A stretch of DNA of 64,000 nucleotides, taken from positions 7,677,850-7,741,849 of the forward strand of contig NC_134284.1 of assembly GCF_949628215.1 (NCBI RefSeq), written 5' to 3'. Origin of the DNA: Phalacrocorax aristotelis. Taxonomy: Eukaryota; Chordata; Aves; Suliformes; Phalacrocoracidae. Numbering within the stretch: position 1 is the stretch's first letter; each line of letters begins with the position of its first letter. Positions 1 to 13,400 of the stretch are shown one piece after another. Below the pieces are notes generated by a model, which was not told the origin of the DNA, did not search any database, and saw only the letters and a list, made by a program, of their open reading frames with translations. Made by a program: the position numbers and the translations under genes.

Positions 1-2939
1 GGTGCTGAACTTGTTCATAACAGCATTCATTGTACCATGGCCTAATAAACCTTTTTATATTAAGATGAATAAAATCTTCTTAATTTTATTTGCACTGATT
101 TTTCCTTAGAAGCATTCTCATTTGATATTTTAAGCCTCTTTTGCCTCAGAAGTGCATTATGCATGCTGCTGGTGGGATAGTGCAAACATTATTCAAAGCT
201 TGAAATTACTTTTCCACAGAAACAAATCTGCATATGTTCATTTTTAACAAGTACTGGCAGATTATTAAGACGTATTACCTTCCCATCTACTTCCTTCAAG
301 AATTTTACTATTCTTTGACTTCTAGGCAAGAACTCCCAAGCACATAAAACAGTGACAAAAAGATTACATTCAGACAAATTTCACAATTTTTATGTAAAAC
401 GCCACTATGAACAAATAGGTTTTTCTTATTTTTCACTGCAAATAGTTTGCACAGTATTAAATTTAAGATATTGTGATCACCCCATTCATCCTTTTTCAAT
501 GTTCTCATCAGTCCAGGGCTTGCAATCTCCTGAAACAAGTATTTCAAGATAAAATTTCAAAAGCTAGTGAGAAAGATATTTTAAGATTTCCTTTATGTCT
601 TTTTTTACTCTCCCTTGGTGCTCAGCATCATGCAAGATTTGGCCCCAAGTCATGGAGATTTTAGGCAATAGTTTCCCCATGCTTAAATTTTAAAAGTAGT
701 TGCCATAGCAACTGCCAGACACAGCATATGGTGTGTCTGTTACCTCCAAGATAACAGAGCAATTTCTAAAGAATTTTCTTTACAATATGTTATGAACCTT
801 TGTACTTCTACCATTTTTCAGAGTGCAGTATAAGGTACTGTTGTTCCCTGACATTCTCTTCAAGTTGAATGCTCATTTCATAACTCCCTCTTTCATATTA
901 GGCAAATATTTCCCTCTCTTCCTTGTCTTTTTATTCTCCCGAAATTCAGCAAAACATGAAAGAATAAAGTGGGGAAAAGGAGACATCTATTAAGTTTTAT
1001 CTAAAGATTTTACCTAGTTTTGCTACAATGCTACTTTTCCTTCACAATGACAATCCAAAAGGCAAAAATACAGAAAAAGACACAGTACAGGAAAAGACAG
1101 AAATCTTATTAAAGCTTCTTCTTTAATATATAGGTTCTGGGCAGTCAGACATTTTGCAGAACTATATGCAGCCTTCAACACTTTAACTCCCATACTTGGA
1201 CTGCTTCTCATCTCCAATGACGAACTAAAGTGGCCTCAAACACAAGGATCTCAGAAACACACCTGTCACCCCTTGTTTCGTAGGTAGTACATTCTCCTTG
1301 AATAGCAAAGACCTATGTCACAGACCTGCTTCCAAAATGGCTTGGCTTTACTGTGTGTAGCTCCTGAAAAGAAATCCCCTAGGACAGCTTGCAAGTGGGA
1401 TGACACTACCTACCTGCCTTCCTCCACACACCCAAGAAGATACCTCTGTCCAGGAGAGCTCCCAACAGTTAAGCATTTCAATGCTTGCTTTGCTTTGTAG
1501 AATCACATACAGGTTCGGGAAATAACGGTGATAGGCCTTTATTTCTCCTTCTGCCCCTTTGTGTTTGTATAGGCTGAGAGAGGATTAAAAGAATAGTTAC
1601 TAGGATACATAATAACGTTCTGCTCTGTAATTCTCTGTCCCCTGAGTCCTTCATTCTGACAACTTTCTGTAGTTAAGGCACCTTCTGCACGAATCTTCTA
1701 AAAAAATTAAAAAATAAAACTCCACCACATTTAATTCTCCCCCTTGAGGAGAAGCTAAGAAAGAGAATGAAGCGCTCATTATACACTTAGCTTAATGCAC
1801 AACTGCAAGGTGCTGACACTACCCTGATGAAGACAGAAGATAGTCTAAGAACAGAATAAAATATTTTAAAGGGGACTTTGCATGTTTGGGGTTTTTTTTT
1901 TCCTTTATTTACTCTTCATTTACCATGGTTACTCCTCAGGGAAGGGGTAATCATTCTATGATTGGAATTGCATGTGACTACCTTCAAAAAATACTTGGAC
2001 AAATGTTTTGCAAAGAAATGCTTATATTTAATTAACAAGTTGTGTGGTTCATTGCAGCAATTTACAGTGTAGAGATATTTTTTAAATCCTCTTTTGCTGC
2101 CTGGGCAAGGGGAGAAAGAGGCCAAAGAGCATAGCAGCAGTAACTATTTCTGGGCAAGTGTAGCTTTCAGCAAAGGCTGAATGACCATGCTGTGGGAAAA
2201 AAGAGGATAAAATTTTGCTGCTAAAAAGATATTAGTGACTAGCATCTTTTTTTTCTAGTAATAGAAGTTGAAGTTAGCTAATAACTGTCATTTCAGGAAA
2301 AGCCATGGTAGTACCTTCAGGTTTTAGCTACTAAATGGCACGTAACAGAAAGAGAAGGACAGCCGTGTGAGTTTCACCTCATCTTAGTCATACATTATCT
2401 ATTTATTAGCCTGGAGCATTTTGGAGAAGAAATTTGTTTATGGTGTCCTGACCGATTGAAGGATGGTGAGAAAACATGATAAATATGTTAAATTGTATCT
2501 ATTGTATATAATGTAAAAGTTGTGATGAAATGAAAATTCTATAATGTAGGAAGATACAGCTGTCATACACTATGCCTCACTTTTGTTTATGCTGTAGATA
2601 TATCATAGTACCTAGGCAGATCATAAGTTAAGGTCACTTCAATACCCATGAATGTAATGTGTCTCTTAAATTGTGATTTCATAGGTTCTTGTGGCTTAGT
2701 TTTCCTCGCCAGCTCATTATCTGTTGCATTAGACATACTCTTGACATTGGGTCTTCACAAGTCCCTAAAGCAACAGTTGATCTCTCTCGTACTCAGTCAC
2801 TTCCTTCTTCTGAAAAAACCTCTTCCCACTTAATCCTTAATTCTTCTAGTTCTGCTTTCAGCAATCAACCAGAAACTCCATGGACACCGGCTGTCTGTAC
2901 CAGCCAGCCACCAGGCCACAAAAGGGGCTGAAAGAAGTG
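1..2939. other. Intergenic, AT-rich, no gene seen
   Basis: The open frames here are all under 85 codons, overlap in both strands, and show no recognisable protein, splice-site framework or codon bias. The stretch is AT-rich with short homopolymer runs and no clear interspersed repeat. The one element that stands out is a perfect RFX-type X-box at 699-712, listed separately. In other vertebrates the neighbour upstream of G2E3 is PRKD1, but no PRKD1 exon is visible here. Confidence 0.6.
699..712. promoter_or_regulatory. Candidate RFX X-box (distal element)
   Basis: GTTGCCATAGCAAC is an imperfect palindrome of two GTTGCC-type half sites separated by AT, which is the full RFX-family consensus form. 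It lies about 19 kb upstream of the G2E3 promoter with no local promoter features. RFX sites of this type are known to be enriched in conserved distal elements. Binding here is inference. Confidence 0.45.
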
Positions 2940-3303
2940 AGTTCGTTCAGCCTTATGAAGAACAAGAAAACGTGAGATATTATTGATCTTTTTGCTGTCT
3001 TCAACTACCTACCAGGAGGGTATGGAAGAACAGAGCCAAACTCCTTCTAGGGTGCATAATGATAGAATGAGAGGTGATGGACACAAACTGCAACATGGGA
3101 AATTCCAATTAGATGTTAGGAAAAATATTTTCACCATAGACAAACAGCAGAACAGGTTTCACAGAGAAGTTGTGGCATCACCACCACTCAAAAGTCAATC
3201 AGGCAAGGTACTGAGTAACCTTATTTAAGTTGGTCTTGCTTTGAGTGGGGCCAGATGACCTCAAAATGTCTCTTCCAACATAAATTATGTGGTGATTCTG
3301 TGT
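2940..3303 (+). mobile_element. CR1 LINE 3' fragment, degraded
   Basis: The block follows the order of a CR1 3' end. It has a diverged 'cagcct..gaagaa' segment, 'gaggtgatggacacaaactg' at about 3070-3090, a 'gttgtggcatc' block near 3168-3180, a GGCCAGATGACCT-type block at about 3249, and ends in ATTCTGTG at about 3296-3303, the CR1 terminal repeat unit. It is 5'-truncated and too diverged to encode protein. Confidence 0.72.
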
Positions 3304-5380
3304 TTCCATTCAATTCCAGTACAGGAGAGCTCAACAGGCAGTGTTTACCACTAAAGAAACTACTCTAATTGAAAATTTGAGTGTGCCCGAGTCAATAGGT
3401 CCCTCTTATAAGCAAAACGGTGTGATTTATGCAAAAGTAGTTTGTGCCAGAGAAGGAGAGGTTAGTATTGTTCTCTTTTGGATATATTTTTTCTATATTA
3501 GCGTAGAGCATGTTGAATTTAGTAGTTATTCCTGATGAAAATAAAAATAGTACAGAATCAACTCCTAAACACAAATGAACCAAAAATAAAATAAGTGATA
3601 AGTTTTTCTTCAGTATGGCTTATTCTATTTCAGGTAACATAGAACCCAATAAGTTATACTCAAAGCCCCTCTATAATTGAGTGTAAGTGAAGTATATCGC
3701 TACAGCATATTAGTGACTCCATGTAAACATATTTTCCTCCTGAATGGTTATAAACAGGCACACCATAACCTCATTTTTAGCTTTTTTTCCACATTATAAA
3801 TTCATTTTTCTCTTTGCAAAATGTCACTTTCTTTCCAGCAGGTTAATCCCAGGAGGTCTGGTAACTATAATTACTCCATTTAAATATTCCACATATCTGT
3901 CAAGACTCAAAAGAATTCTGTAGTGTCAGTTTAAATATAAATATATATAATTCTAGTTAATAATCATCACTTCAAGTCTGTTATGAAAACTGTATTACTC
4001 ATTCAGAGTGTGTGTGATGTTGTGTACGTATGCAGCATTTGTTGCAGTGTTTTCATTGATTTATTGGTTAAAAAACCAACCATACTAACTGCAACACATC
4101 AATGATGATATGCAGAAAACAATGCTCTTCAAAGGTAAAGTTGTCTATATGTTTTTATTCTATTTATTTAAGGAAAAAGCACTATAATTTCCTAGCTTTT
4201 TATACAGGAAAAAACATGAAAATATATATAATACTGTAAAAGCAAATGCTAGCAAAACATATTTGATTCTGTTCACTTAAAATATCTTCTCCATCTAAAG
4301 AAAGTATTTTCATTTACCAGTGACCAGAATTTTAATTTTTTTTCTTGGTGGGGGTAGGAAGTTTTGGGGGAGTTGACGATTTTCTGACACCTTATAAATA
4401 TCCCAAAACACTACACAGTTAAAAGACATGCATCTTAATGGCAGAGAAATGGAAACTGTAATGTTGATCAAAAATAGATCATGGTTTATTTTCCTTAAGT
4501 TGAATGTGCTCATCAGGTCTTTATTTACTTAGCCTGCTAGAATAGCCTTTGCAATACAGGTAAAAGCGTAGCAGTTTTTACAACAAAAATTTTAAAGCAG
4601 CAAGATGAATGTCCTTACACCAAGCAAACACAACTAATACCAATGAATAGAATTTCAAAGCTTTTAATCTCCATGACAACCCACCTCAGATTCTTCAATA
4701 AAATGCCACTTTACATGCACACAAACATACTCATTTATGCACACCTATCATGTGTTCATAAATATCACCAGTGCTGTGCATCTTAAAACCATATATAATA
4801 CCATTGATGTCTTTCTCTTGGAAAACTAATCAGTCACCACTCCTGCTAAAAACTTAATTTGTATCCTTCTGCTTATATTAACTGTTGAATAAACAAAAGG
4901 CAAAGAGATATATACAAACTGTGGCTCAAACGTATAAGGACGTACCTGGAGTTTTGGCAAGCATCAGGAGAAATACCTGATATATAAATAAATTAGGAGA
5001 ATTACTTCAAAGACCTAACAACAGAATCACAAATTGCATAGCAGAATTTTTCACGGTACTTTTTCTGTCTTAGAAAGGAAACAGTTGACTTAAATATTAT
5101 AAGCAAAGCACTCACTAAGCTGTGTGAGTAAGGATCTAATAATTGTTATGAGTCACATACTGATGTAAACGTGGCTTACAGCTAATACTGGAAAAATCAT
5201 GACAAGTGTTTAAATAACTGTCCCAAGACCAAAGTTCAATTTCAGCTACTCTGGGAAACGGGACATTACAGAGGTCTGCCCTCATAAAAGAAACAGATAC
5301 TTGCTGCCATTTGCCCAGCTTGTAATACCGCATTCACAACATCCACTAATTACAGTCTGTTACCTTGCCTGTTTTGTGTT
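3304..5380. other. Intergenic, AT-rich, nothing specific
   Basis: AT-rich single-copy-looking DNA with short runs of A/T and ATATAT tracts (for example around 3938-3950 and 4221-4231). No exon, RNA gene or interspersed repeat could be recognised. Confidence 0.5.
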
Positions 5381-5660
5381 TTTAGGACTGGTTCCTGGAC
5401 TACCCGTGCTGCCACAGGTGTAACAGACCTGCTGGGGGGATGCACCATGTCAGTGCAGAATGCAGTATGGTCACAAATGAAGGAAAACGTATGCTCAGGC
5501 CTGGAAGTGGGCCTGCCAAACTTTCACGTGCATGACCTGAACGGATCATCGTAGCTGCAGCTCACATCCCCCTCCAGCATGTGGCTTCGAAAGGCAGCAT
5601 GCCCCCTGCCCCCAACCCCCTGCAGCCTCCGCTCCAGCAAATCTTGCCAGCATTTCTAAA
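5381..5660. other. GC-richer block of unknown nature
   Basis: About 280 bases that are visibly richer in G+C than both flanks. It contains several CTG/CAG-rich words (CTGCCACAGG, GACCTGCTGGGGGG, CCCCCTGCAGCC). It has no long open frame and no homology I recognise. It could be a regulatory element, an old repeat or the remnant of an exon. Confidence 0.3.
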
Positions 5661-5741
5661 TAACCTGTTTTAGCAATCTCTCATATCGAATGCCCCTACC
5701 CAATCACAATAGACGTTATTAGGGTTAATTGCACGTCTTAA

Positions 5742-5754
5742 GTACGATTCGTAC
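5742..5754. repeat. Short CpG-containing palindrome
   Basis: GTACGATTCGTAC is a 6-bp perfect inverted repeat around one T. It contains two CpG dinucleotides in a CpG-poor AT-rich surrounding, and a looser outer symmetry is provided by CTTAA on the left and TTAAG on the right. No function is assigned. Confidence 0.4.
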
Positions 5755-5877
5755 CTGTTAAGCTACTCTGCAAGGTAGTAGCTGATGAACTGAGCAGATC
5801 TCTTTTTCCTGCCTTCTCTCAGGGTGTATCAAAGGGTAGCCTAGCCATCAGTGTCCATCTTGGGAAAAGCACTTTTC

Positions 5878-5897
5878 CCCACACACACACACACACA
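5878..5897. repeat. (CA)n microsatellite
   Basis: A run of about nine CA dinucleotides flanked by CCC on the left and an A-rich tail on the right. It lies inside a long but non-conserved open frame that I do not regard as coding. Confidence 0.85.
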
Positions 5898-8800
5898 AAA
5901 GGAGAAGAAAAAGTCAGAAGCAGCGTTCAGCCGTGGGAATAGCCTTCTCTGTGGCATCCCAGGCCATCCCCCACATTCTCATGAGTCTGCTCGTCACAAG
6001 ACCTTTTGTCCCAGTTGGTATGGTCAGTGCACAGCAGATGACAAAACTCCTGTGAATCTCACGGCCAGCCTGGAAGCACAGGTAAGAAACTCAGCAGAGA
6101 GAACTCTGAAATACCACCAGGTGTCTTTTCTGGTAGACATTAACAGAAATTCTCAGCATTGTCCTTCTCACTACCTTCCTGTTTCTTTCTACCACTATAC
6201 ATGTGTTTATAGAGGAAGACAGGCCGCTTCAGCATACCTCTATTTGCATGGTATCTCACAGGACCTTAAGGGCTCAGGAAGGGCTCGAGGGCATGCTGAA
6301 GGCCTTCAGTGTACATGAATGGCTTGGCCCTTAAGTCACAGAAGGCATTATGGATGCAAGCCAGTTGGCACCTAGACTTCTCTAAAAGACAGGTAACAGA
6401 ACAGTGCTTCAGTAAATGTGAGGGGGCAGGGCAGGGGCACAGCATTTTTTCAGTCTTGGAGTAACCAGTGCTGCACTATCTGGCTAGTCTGAAGGCATCC
6501 TCGAGCAGTTATCTCTCAGATAGGTTAACTCTGCCTATTCATTTAAGATTATCTGTGAACTCTGTAATAAAAATGCCAGTTTTAATATCAGCACTAACTT
6601 TTGCTGTTGCCTTAGGTGTCCAACCAAAAAAAAAAGCTTCTTGCAGTCCAAGTACATCTTCCATAATGTATCAATACTAATAACGCTGTTTCTCCCAAAA
6701 GCTTCCAGTGTGGCCGCCCCACTTCCTATGCCTCCATCAATAGTGAAGACATACTGTACATTCTAAAATGGCATTGCATTATACTATAAAATAAAGGTAA
6801 TTTGCTCAAGTTTTGTGGGTAAATACCAAATTAAGTTTATTTCCAAAACCAGTACATAAATTCTGCAGTCCATTTCACTGCAAGCCAACAAAATTAGTCT
6901 ATCGAGATGCATTCCTCAAAACCACTTGCTCTGCTCTGTAACTTTTCATATAACACTTCCCCTGCTTGAGAAACTTCAATGTGAATTCTTGTTGAGACAG
7001 AAACTCATCTGCCTTTTAATTAGGAATTTATGCTCCTCCTAAATCTGGCAAAAGGACGGAAAGTCTAAAAGGCCAAAATCGAATTTTTTCCCCAAAGAAG
7101 ACTTCAAATCTTTTCTCATAGTAAAAAGGTAGAGTTCCAGGGTGACAGAGGCATATATAAGAGTTTACAAGGCAAAATGAAACCTTCCTTAAAAAAAAAA
7201 ACCAAAAACACCTTGAGATGCTTCCTCTTCTAGCCTTACTTCACTGATGGCCAGTTGCATCACTTCTAAGTGTTCATTATCCTCCCTCCATTAAAATGCC
7301 CACCTAAATTACCAAAAGACAAGGTATAATATAGATAATCTCCTTTCATGTATGTTGAATGCTACATGCAGCCTCAAAATACTAATGCTAGATCTGTTCT
7401 GTCTGTTTAGGCTGAACATCAAAATTTCATACCTAGAGCTCCCCTGAAATGCTTTGTTTTGTAAGCTGGTGTTGACGGTGCCAAAAAGAGCTCAGCTCTA
7501 CAGTATTTAGGTACTCATTACTCAAATACAACAAAAGGTAGGACTTACCTTTTATCTGCATTTCTAAGATGCAGAGAGCCCAAGGTTGGCCTGTCCACCT
7601 CTAGAGCACGAATCATTGTAGAACATAAACCTGTAGAGATTAACTTTATTTTTTTCTCACTATTTCTTTAAGGCACTGTTAAAATCAAATTAAAAAGACA
7701 GTGAGTTGGACTTTTCATAGTGCCTGGATATAGTTCAGAGTAGATCAAGACAGTCACAAGTTCAGAGATACTAATTTTTATTAATCATAATAATATTCTT
7801 ACACTATAGCTACCACATTGGTAATAACTTCATTTTAGATAAAGAACCCTGGGAACAGATAGCAAAAACCTTTCATTTTGCCACCTAGATTTCTAACTGA
7901 AATCTAATATAGGGACCACAGATTTTACATGGAATTAGCAGAGCTTTTCAGCTGTCAAGACCCAGTGAATGTTATTAGAAGATCTAGCTATGCAACTCAT
8001 AGTAAGAATAAGAACCTACTTCCTACTGAATGAGTTTAAGTGTTAACTCAATGCTTCACTTTAAAAAAAAAAGTTTTATATGTTCATTTTATAACTACTG
8101 CATTATGCAGTTAATTCTCAAGTCAAAAATACTGTTTGTCTAGGATCCTAATGACATTTACAGGGCCTACAACTAAATAAACAAGATACTTTACCATCTC
8201 TCAGTGTCTTATCCCTGTAAAAATTACATACTGTACATCTACAGAAATGTATCTTTTATTCTGTTTAGTTTATTACCTCGAGAGAAAAAGTTTTAGGTAT
8301 CTTTTTATGCCTTGTAGCTGTAGTCTCTAAACTATATGTAATTACTTTCAATGAAAAAAGAAAACCATAATGGAAATAGCTTTATTGTCATATTTTTACT
8401 AGTGGGTGTGAGAAGTGATTTAACTTACAGGTACTGATTATTTAATTGTATTGATATAGAGCATACAGCCTACCATGACTAGTGAATCATTCAGACTGAC
8501 AAGAGGAGGTGTAAAAACTCTTCTTGCTTCTATTCTGCCACATCCTTTCAGTTTTACAAAGGAAAAAGCTTTATTCATAGGTGGGGGTTGGTAAGCCATT
8601 AAAGTTCTTGATAACAGCTATGAATGCATAAAGCAAGCACGTCAAATCCATATGGTATAGTTCTGAAATTAATTGGATAGTGAAACAAACTATTTCAAGA
8701 GCTGACTGTAACTTCAGGTACACAATATAGCTGACTCTGAGCCTACATATGATTTAAAAATAATCTCTGTAAACTTTACAAAATTAAGCTTATATATAAA

Positions 8801-9626
8801 TTGCTTATTCTAATGTGTTCCATTTCATTTGTTAGTGTGTGACCTTTTTTCAACACAATTGTTGCATAAACCCATTTACTTGTTTAGATGTGAAAAGACA
8901 CCACAAACTATTAAAATCTTAGCTACATCATTACGTATGAAAGTAATTGTATGGTATATTTTTAAACCTATGGCCCTACAGCAGTAGTTGATTAAAAGAA
9001 CATGAATTTAGTCTGCAAAATAATTGTGCTTTGGACAATACTTGACCAAAAATAATTAGCAGAATTTAGATAAATTCTCAGTCTGGCTTTCAGCAACCTG
9101 AATAGAAAAAGCCACCTATAGATAGGGTTGAATACGACTATTTGAGTTCTACAGTAATATTATACAGGAATAATAGGGCTCAGATTTTAGATATACAACA
9201 AAGCACAGGCTTTTGGCTGAAAAAAAGTCTGTTTTTCTTTTCTTCCTCATCAGTTTTATGTTTTTCACTAAACACAAGACGATGAAAAGCAAGTAAGGGA
9301 TTCGCGTAAACCTCTTAACTTTTTTTCAGAACCACCTTTTGATGAGGATAATTAAAAATAAGATGCAAGTCATCCGCTTTCTTTAAATGGTTATAATTTT
9401 GTATAGTTAGAACCAACAACAGATTTTAAAGTTACAATATTCTCATTGTTTTACCTCTAGTATTTAAATAATGTATATTTTCCTGTTTGTGTGGTTTTTT
9501 CACTATCTAATACACATATCAAAAGTTGTTATCTTCTATTTTCAGCATCATTAATAATTCCTTTATTAGTATAAATGAATACTCTAAGAAGCTGGGTAAA
9601 AGTAATACCCTGAAACCATTAACTCA

Positions 9627-9676
9627 TTTGCCTAGTAACGTTAATTACTGGCAACCAGTTTGCCTAGAAACATTAA
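9627..9676. promoter_or_regulatory. Tandem X-box-like words (RFX family?)
   Basis: TTTGCCTAGTAACGTTAA (9627-9644) recurs as TTTGCCTAGAAACATTAA (9659-9676), matching 16 of 18 bases at a 32-base spacing, with a GGCAAC half site between them (9650-9655). The first copy resembles an RFX X-box (GTTGCC-TA-GTAAC with one mismatch). A regulatory role is inference. Confidence 0.3.
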
Positions 9677-10407
9677 GTATAAGATGAGATTTTTCTTTTT
9701 ATTACTTTTTTTCTTGTTATTAACAGAAGAAACAAAGTAAGGTAAGAGCTGTGTTAGAAGAGATCCAGCACTGGTAGAAGAGTTCTGAACTAGTGATTAT
9801 ATTCACTAAATAGTGAGAGAGTTCCTTTTAAGTACTGCCACGTGCTTGTTTTGCCAGAAATTAAGTGGTTTTCTTCAACAAATTACTAAAAATCTGCTGG
9901 TACTTGTAGTCCAAGAAGAGCAACATTGTTGAAAGGAATTATTTTCTCCCTTTTTTATCTTGTACAAAAGACAAACAAAATGGGTCTGCCTGCAGGGCAA
10001 AAACTTCAGAAAATGAAGAAGTTGAGAATGGCTGTATATTCTGCACAACTTCAAAAGTGACACGTTAGTAATGGCCCATGGCACATCTGGACAGCTCTTT
10101 GGTGAAGACAAGTTATATTTTATGGAATAAAAATGAAGGAAATTTTTAGCTGGCCAGCTATCTTCAGATAAGGAAGCTAGACTATTCTAAGCAATGCATC
10201 ATGAAAAATATATTACAGTTTCGCTTGGATTACATTTGAAAGGAAAATAATCCTGGTCTAAGGTGAAGTTTGCAGATGCTGACAGAAGAATCTTTGTGCT
10301 GGTAAATTTAGCACAGTTTACCTCTAACAACTGGCATTTCATGATCGTTGATGATTTCCAAGTTGCTTTTCAGCAACTAAAAATTATAAGCATGGCAATT
10401 CACCCTA

Positions 10408-10437
10408 TTTATCAATTTATAATTTATAATTGATAAA
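10408..10437. repeat. AT-rich inverted repeat, 10-bp stem
   Basis: TTTATCAATT at 10408-10417 and its exact complement AATTGATAAA at 10428-10437 flank a 10-base loop. It would form a perfect hairpin or cruciform. No transposon context or target duplication was recognised. Confidence 0.6.
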
Positions 10438-13400
10438 AAGGATGAAACCACTAGAATTGAACTTACCCTTTGAAATGACAGGATTGAAGAGAATCATAAG
10501 AACAACTTAGAGACCTGAATAGGGAATGTGATCATTGCTACAGGATGTTGTAAATCTGATAAAGAATTCGATTAAAATATTGTTATTCAGCATGAAATTG
10601 TAAAAAATATTTTTAGATGAGCTGAAAAATCATAGAATTGTAAAGCTTAAAGAACAGATAATGTAATTATAACAAGATACAGGTGAGCTACTTAAATTAT
10701 CATATTCCACTTAACAACTCAGTGATCATAATCATTCTACAACTCTATTATATCAAAAAAGGTGAAGAATAATTTAGCAAATCATTGACTCCATCTACTG
10801 GTGATTTTCTGTAATTTTCACTTGCAACTCTGCTTCAGTAGGGATCTCTGTTCCAAGCTTCTGTTCTAACTGGTTACCCTTTAAGAAACAACAACAGATA
10901 ACAACAGCAATGCACTTTGATATATGAAACGCCTTTAGACTTTTTATAGTATTGAAATAAATCCATTTCAAAACCTATGCTTAAGCGTTTAAATTTTAAT
11001 CTTAGAAAAAGCAATTGGTAGTAATGCCTGTATCTTTTCCAAGAATGGTGCTCACAAATGAAGTCAACGCCATTTTTCATACTGGGGAAAGTGCATGTAT
11101 CTCAGCTTGGGAAGCTGAGACAGGGGGAAATGAGACAATTATGGCCAGAATGTGGAAAAGAACCCGAGCCACCCCACTCAGCTCAGGGTTCCCCCGCAGA
11201 GAACCAGGGCGAGGGAGGCAGTGTCTTTCTCCTTGGATGTTTTTGGCTTAGATCAATGACAAACTGGTGGCGACTGGTGCTCTGTGATGACATATGAAAT
11301 GAAATGGTATTTTTTCATTTTATAACTTGGAGGAGGGAGCCGTATCACTGCAGCCAGCAGCTTAGCCATTACAAGTAAGCACGTTTGCCGCTTGCTGAGA
11401 TGATATAAAACTTGTTAGACTTCAGAACCTGACCTGTTTACACAATCCCCACCACTGTACAACTGAATCAAGGTGGCAGAATGGCATGACGAAATTTACG
11501 CTGCTAATCCACAATGATCTACCTTATTCTATAGAAGAAAAGCAATTTCAAGTGCCCAGGGCAATAACTGTCATTCTTCAAAAGCATTTAATCCAGATGA
11601 AGTTATTCTGGATCTTCTTGTTTATATAATAACTAAAATATAAGTCTGCTTGTGAAGTTTGAGAGGCTTGGAAAGCAGTATGCACCAGGCTGCCGCATGT
11701 TTAGTCAGGGTCAGTGAAAGGAAAATTAAGTCCACAGCGGTCACAATCAAAGGAACTAGAGTCAGAAGTTATTTTAACATTGTGAAGGTTTGGAGCTTTG
11801 GGGGAATGTGGACATCAAACAAGGTTAATTTTTGTTTCTATTTTTACAACAATACTGTTAAAGCAATATGGCGGACCTCAGGAAGGAGGCCCAATATTCA
11901 TCTCCAGAGTTTCCATGACAGGGCAACACAGATATCCCAAATACTGTTCTGTTCTATGTAAAGTCAAATACATAACACTTCCCAATTAATAATTTGGAAA
12001 GCTATCAAGAAATTGTGAACTGGTCCACAGCTATGAGAAAAATATCAATTACTGATGTAAATAAACACCATTCCACAAGCAGGATGATTGGGGTTCAACT
12101 CTAGCTTGATCTGACTGTCACCACCCTGTCAGTCATAGTCTGCCACAACACCTAGGACATTGAGCAAAGGATTAGCACTACAGTGAACTGTGCTTTCAGA
12201 GCTAAAATTTGATTGTTGAAAGCATTCATTGGTGAAATTATCCAAAGGTTATTTTGAGTGAGTAAACTCAGCAACCAGAGTTCTTTTCCAAAAGCAGTAT
12301 AAATAGTACATGTCAATAAAGAAGCTCACTTAACCTCTGCTGGTTTTAATCAACCACAGTTGATTCACAGAATTTGTACAGCCAAGCCCTATCCCACTCA
12401 AACCTATCTTCCTTTGACAAGAGTACTAATGAAAATTCACTGGATTGAAGGAATTCTGGACTACTAGTACACATTCTCCCAAAATGCTACAAGTGTTCAG
12501 TATACTGCTTCAAGGAGAAAGTCGCATTCTACATGCTGTCCTTGTCAACACCTGTGGATGAACAGAGAATCTTTAAATAATTCTCTGGACAACTGAGAGT
12601 TACTCAGTAGCTAAACAGTTTAAAGATGCTGGAATTTCATAGGATGCTTATCTCTCAGACATGATTACCAAAATAAAAAATAGAGGAAAAGTTCTTTTCC
12701 AATTTTCAAGTGATGGAGATGCAGGACGACTTCAGGTGTTCATATATGAGCCAACTGCAGCCTAGCAAGAGATCAGTCATTGAAGATATATTACATCCTC
12801 TACAGAAGCTAACTAATAATTTGGTATGAGTAGTCGATATGAGCAAGCATTCACTTTTCTTCTGACAGTTCATAAGTAATATGTAGATCAACACAATAAA
12901 TGCAGAATTTGTAACAAATACAGTACTATATTTTTCATGGCAAGTGATGCAGCAAAGGGTTGTAAGAAACACAGCTTTATTAATGTATTAAAAAGACTGA
13001 TGTCAGGTACTGGTACTTTTCTCTTTGCCTTTTAAAGTATACCCCAGAACTGGTCCCCAGTGCACAGTTCCAATACCGTGGTCTTACAGCTGTATTCTAG
13101 AACCTTCTTCTCCTATTACACTCACACATTGGAGAAAGGAAAAATGCCTAACCAGAATAACAGACTTTTTAATAGGAATAATTTTCCCTGCTTCTAGTTT
13201 AAAAACTATCAATTTTATAATAAAATTCTTTATTTGTAACTATTTGCATATTTGAAAAGAATAAATGCTGTACTCCCTTGATAATGATCCAATAAAAGAA
13301 TGTATTCAAGGAACTAAATAATCTCCTGCTATTTTTAATCTTCTGTCTAGCCAACTTTCAGATCTTGGGTAATTTGCAGAAGTCTGGATAATCATGGATT

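Noticed and set aside
5851-6318. 155-codon open frame, the longest in the intergenic part
   Set aside because: It runs through a (CA)n tract, has no recognisable domain, no plausible splice or promoter context, and low-complexity composition at the start.
10615-10680. AATCATAGAATTGTAAAG, similar to a reversed CR1 terminus
   Set aside because: No CR1 body follows it, and the match is too short in AT-rich DNA.
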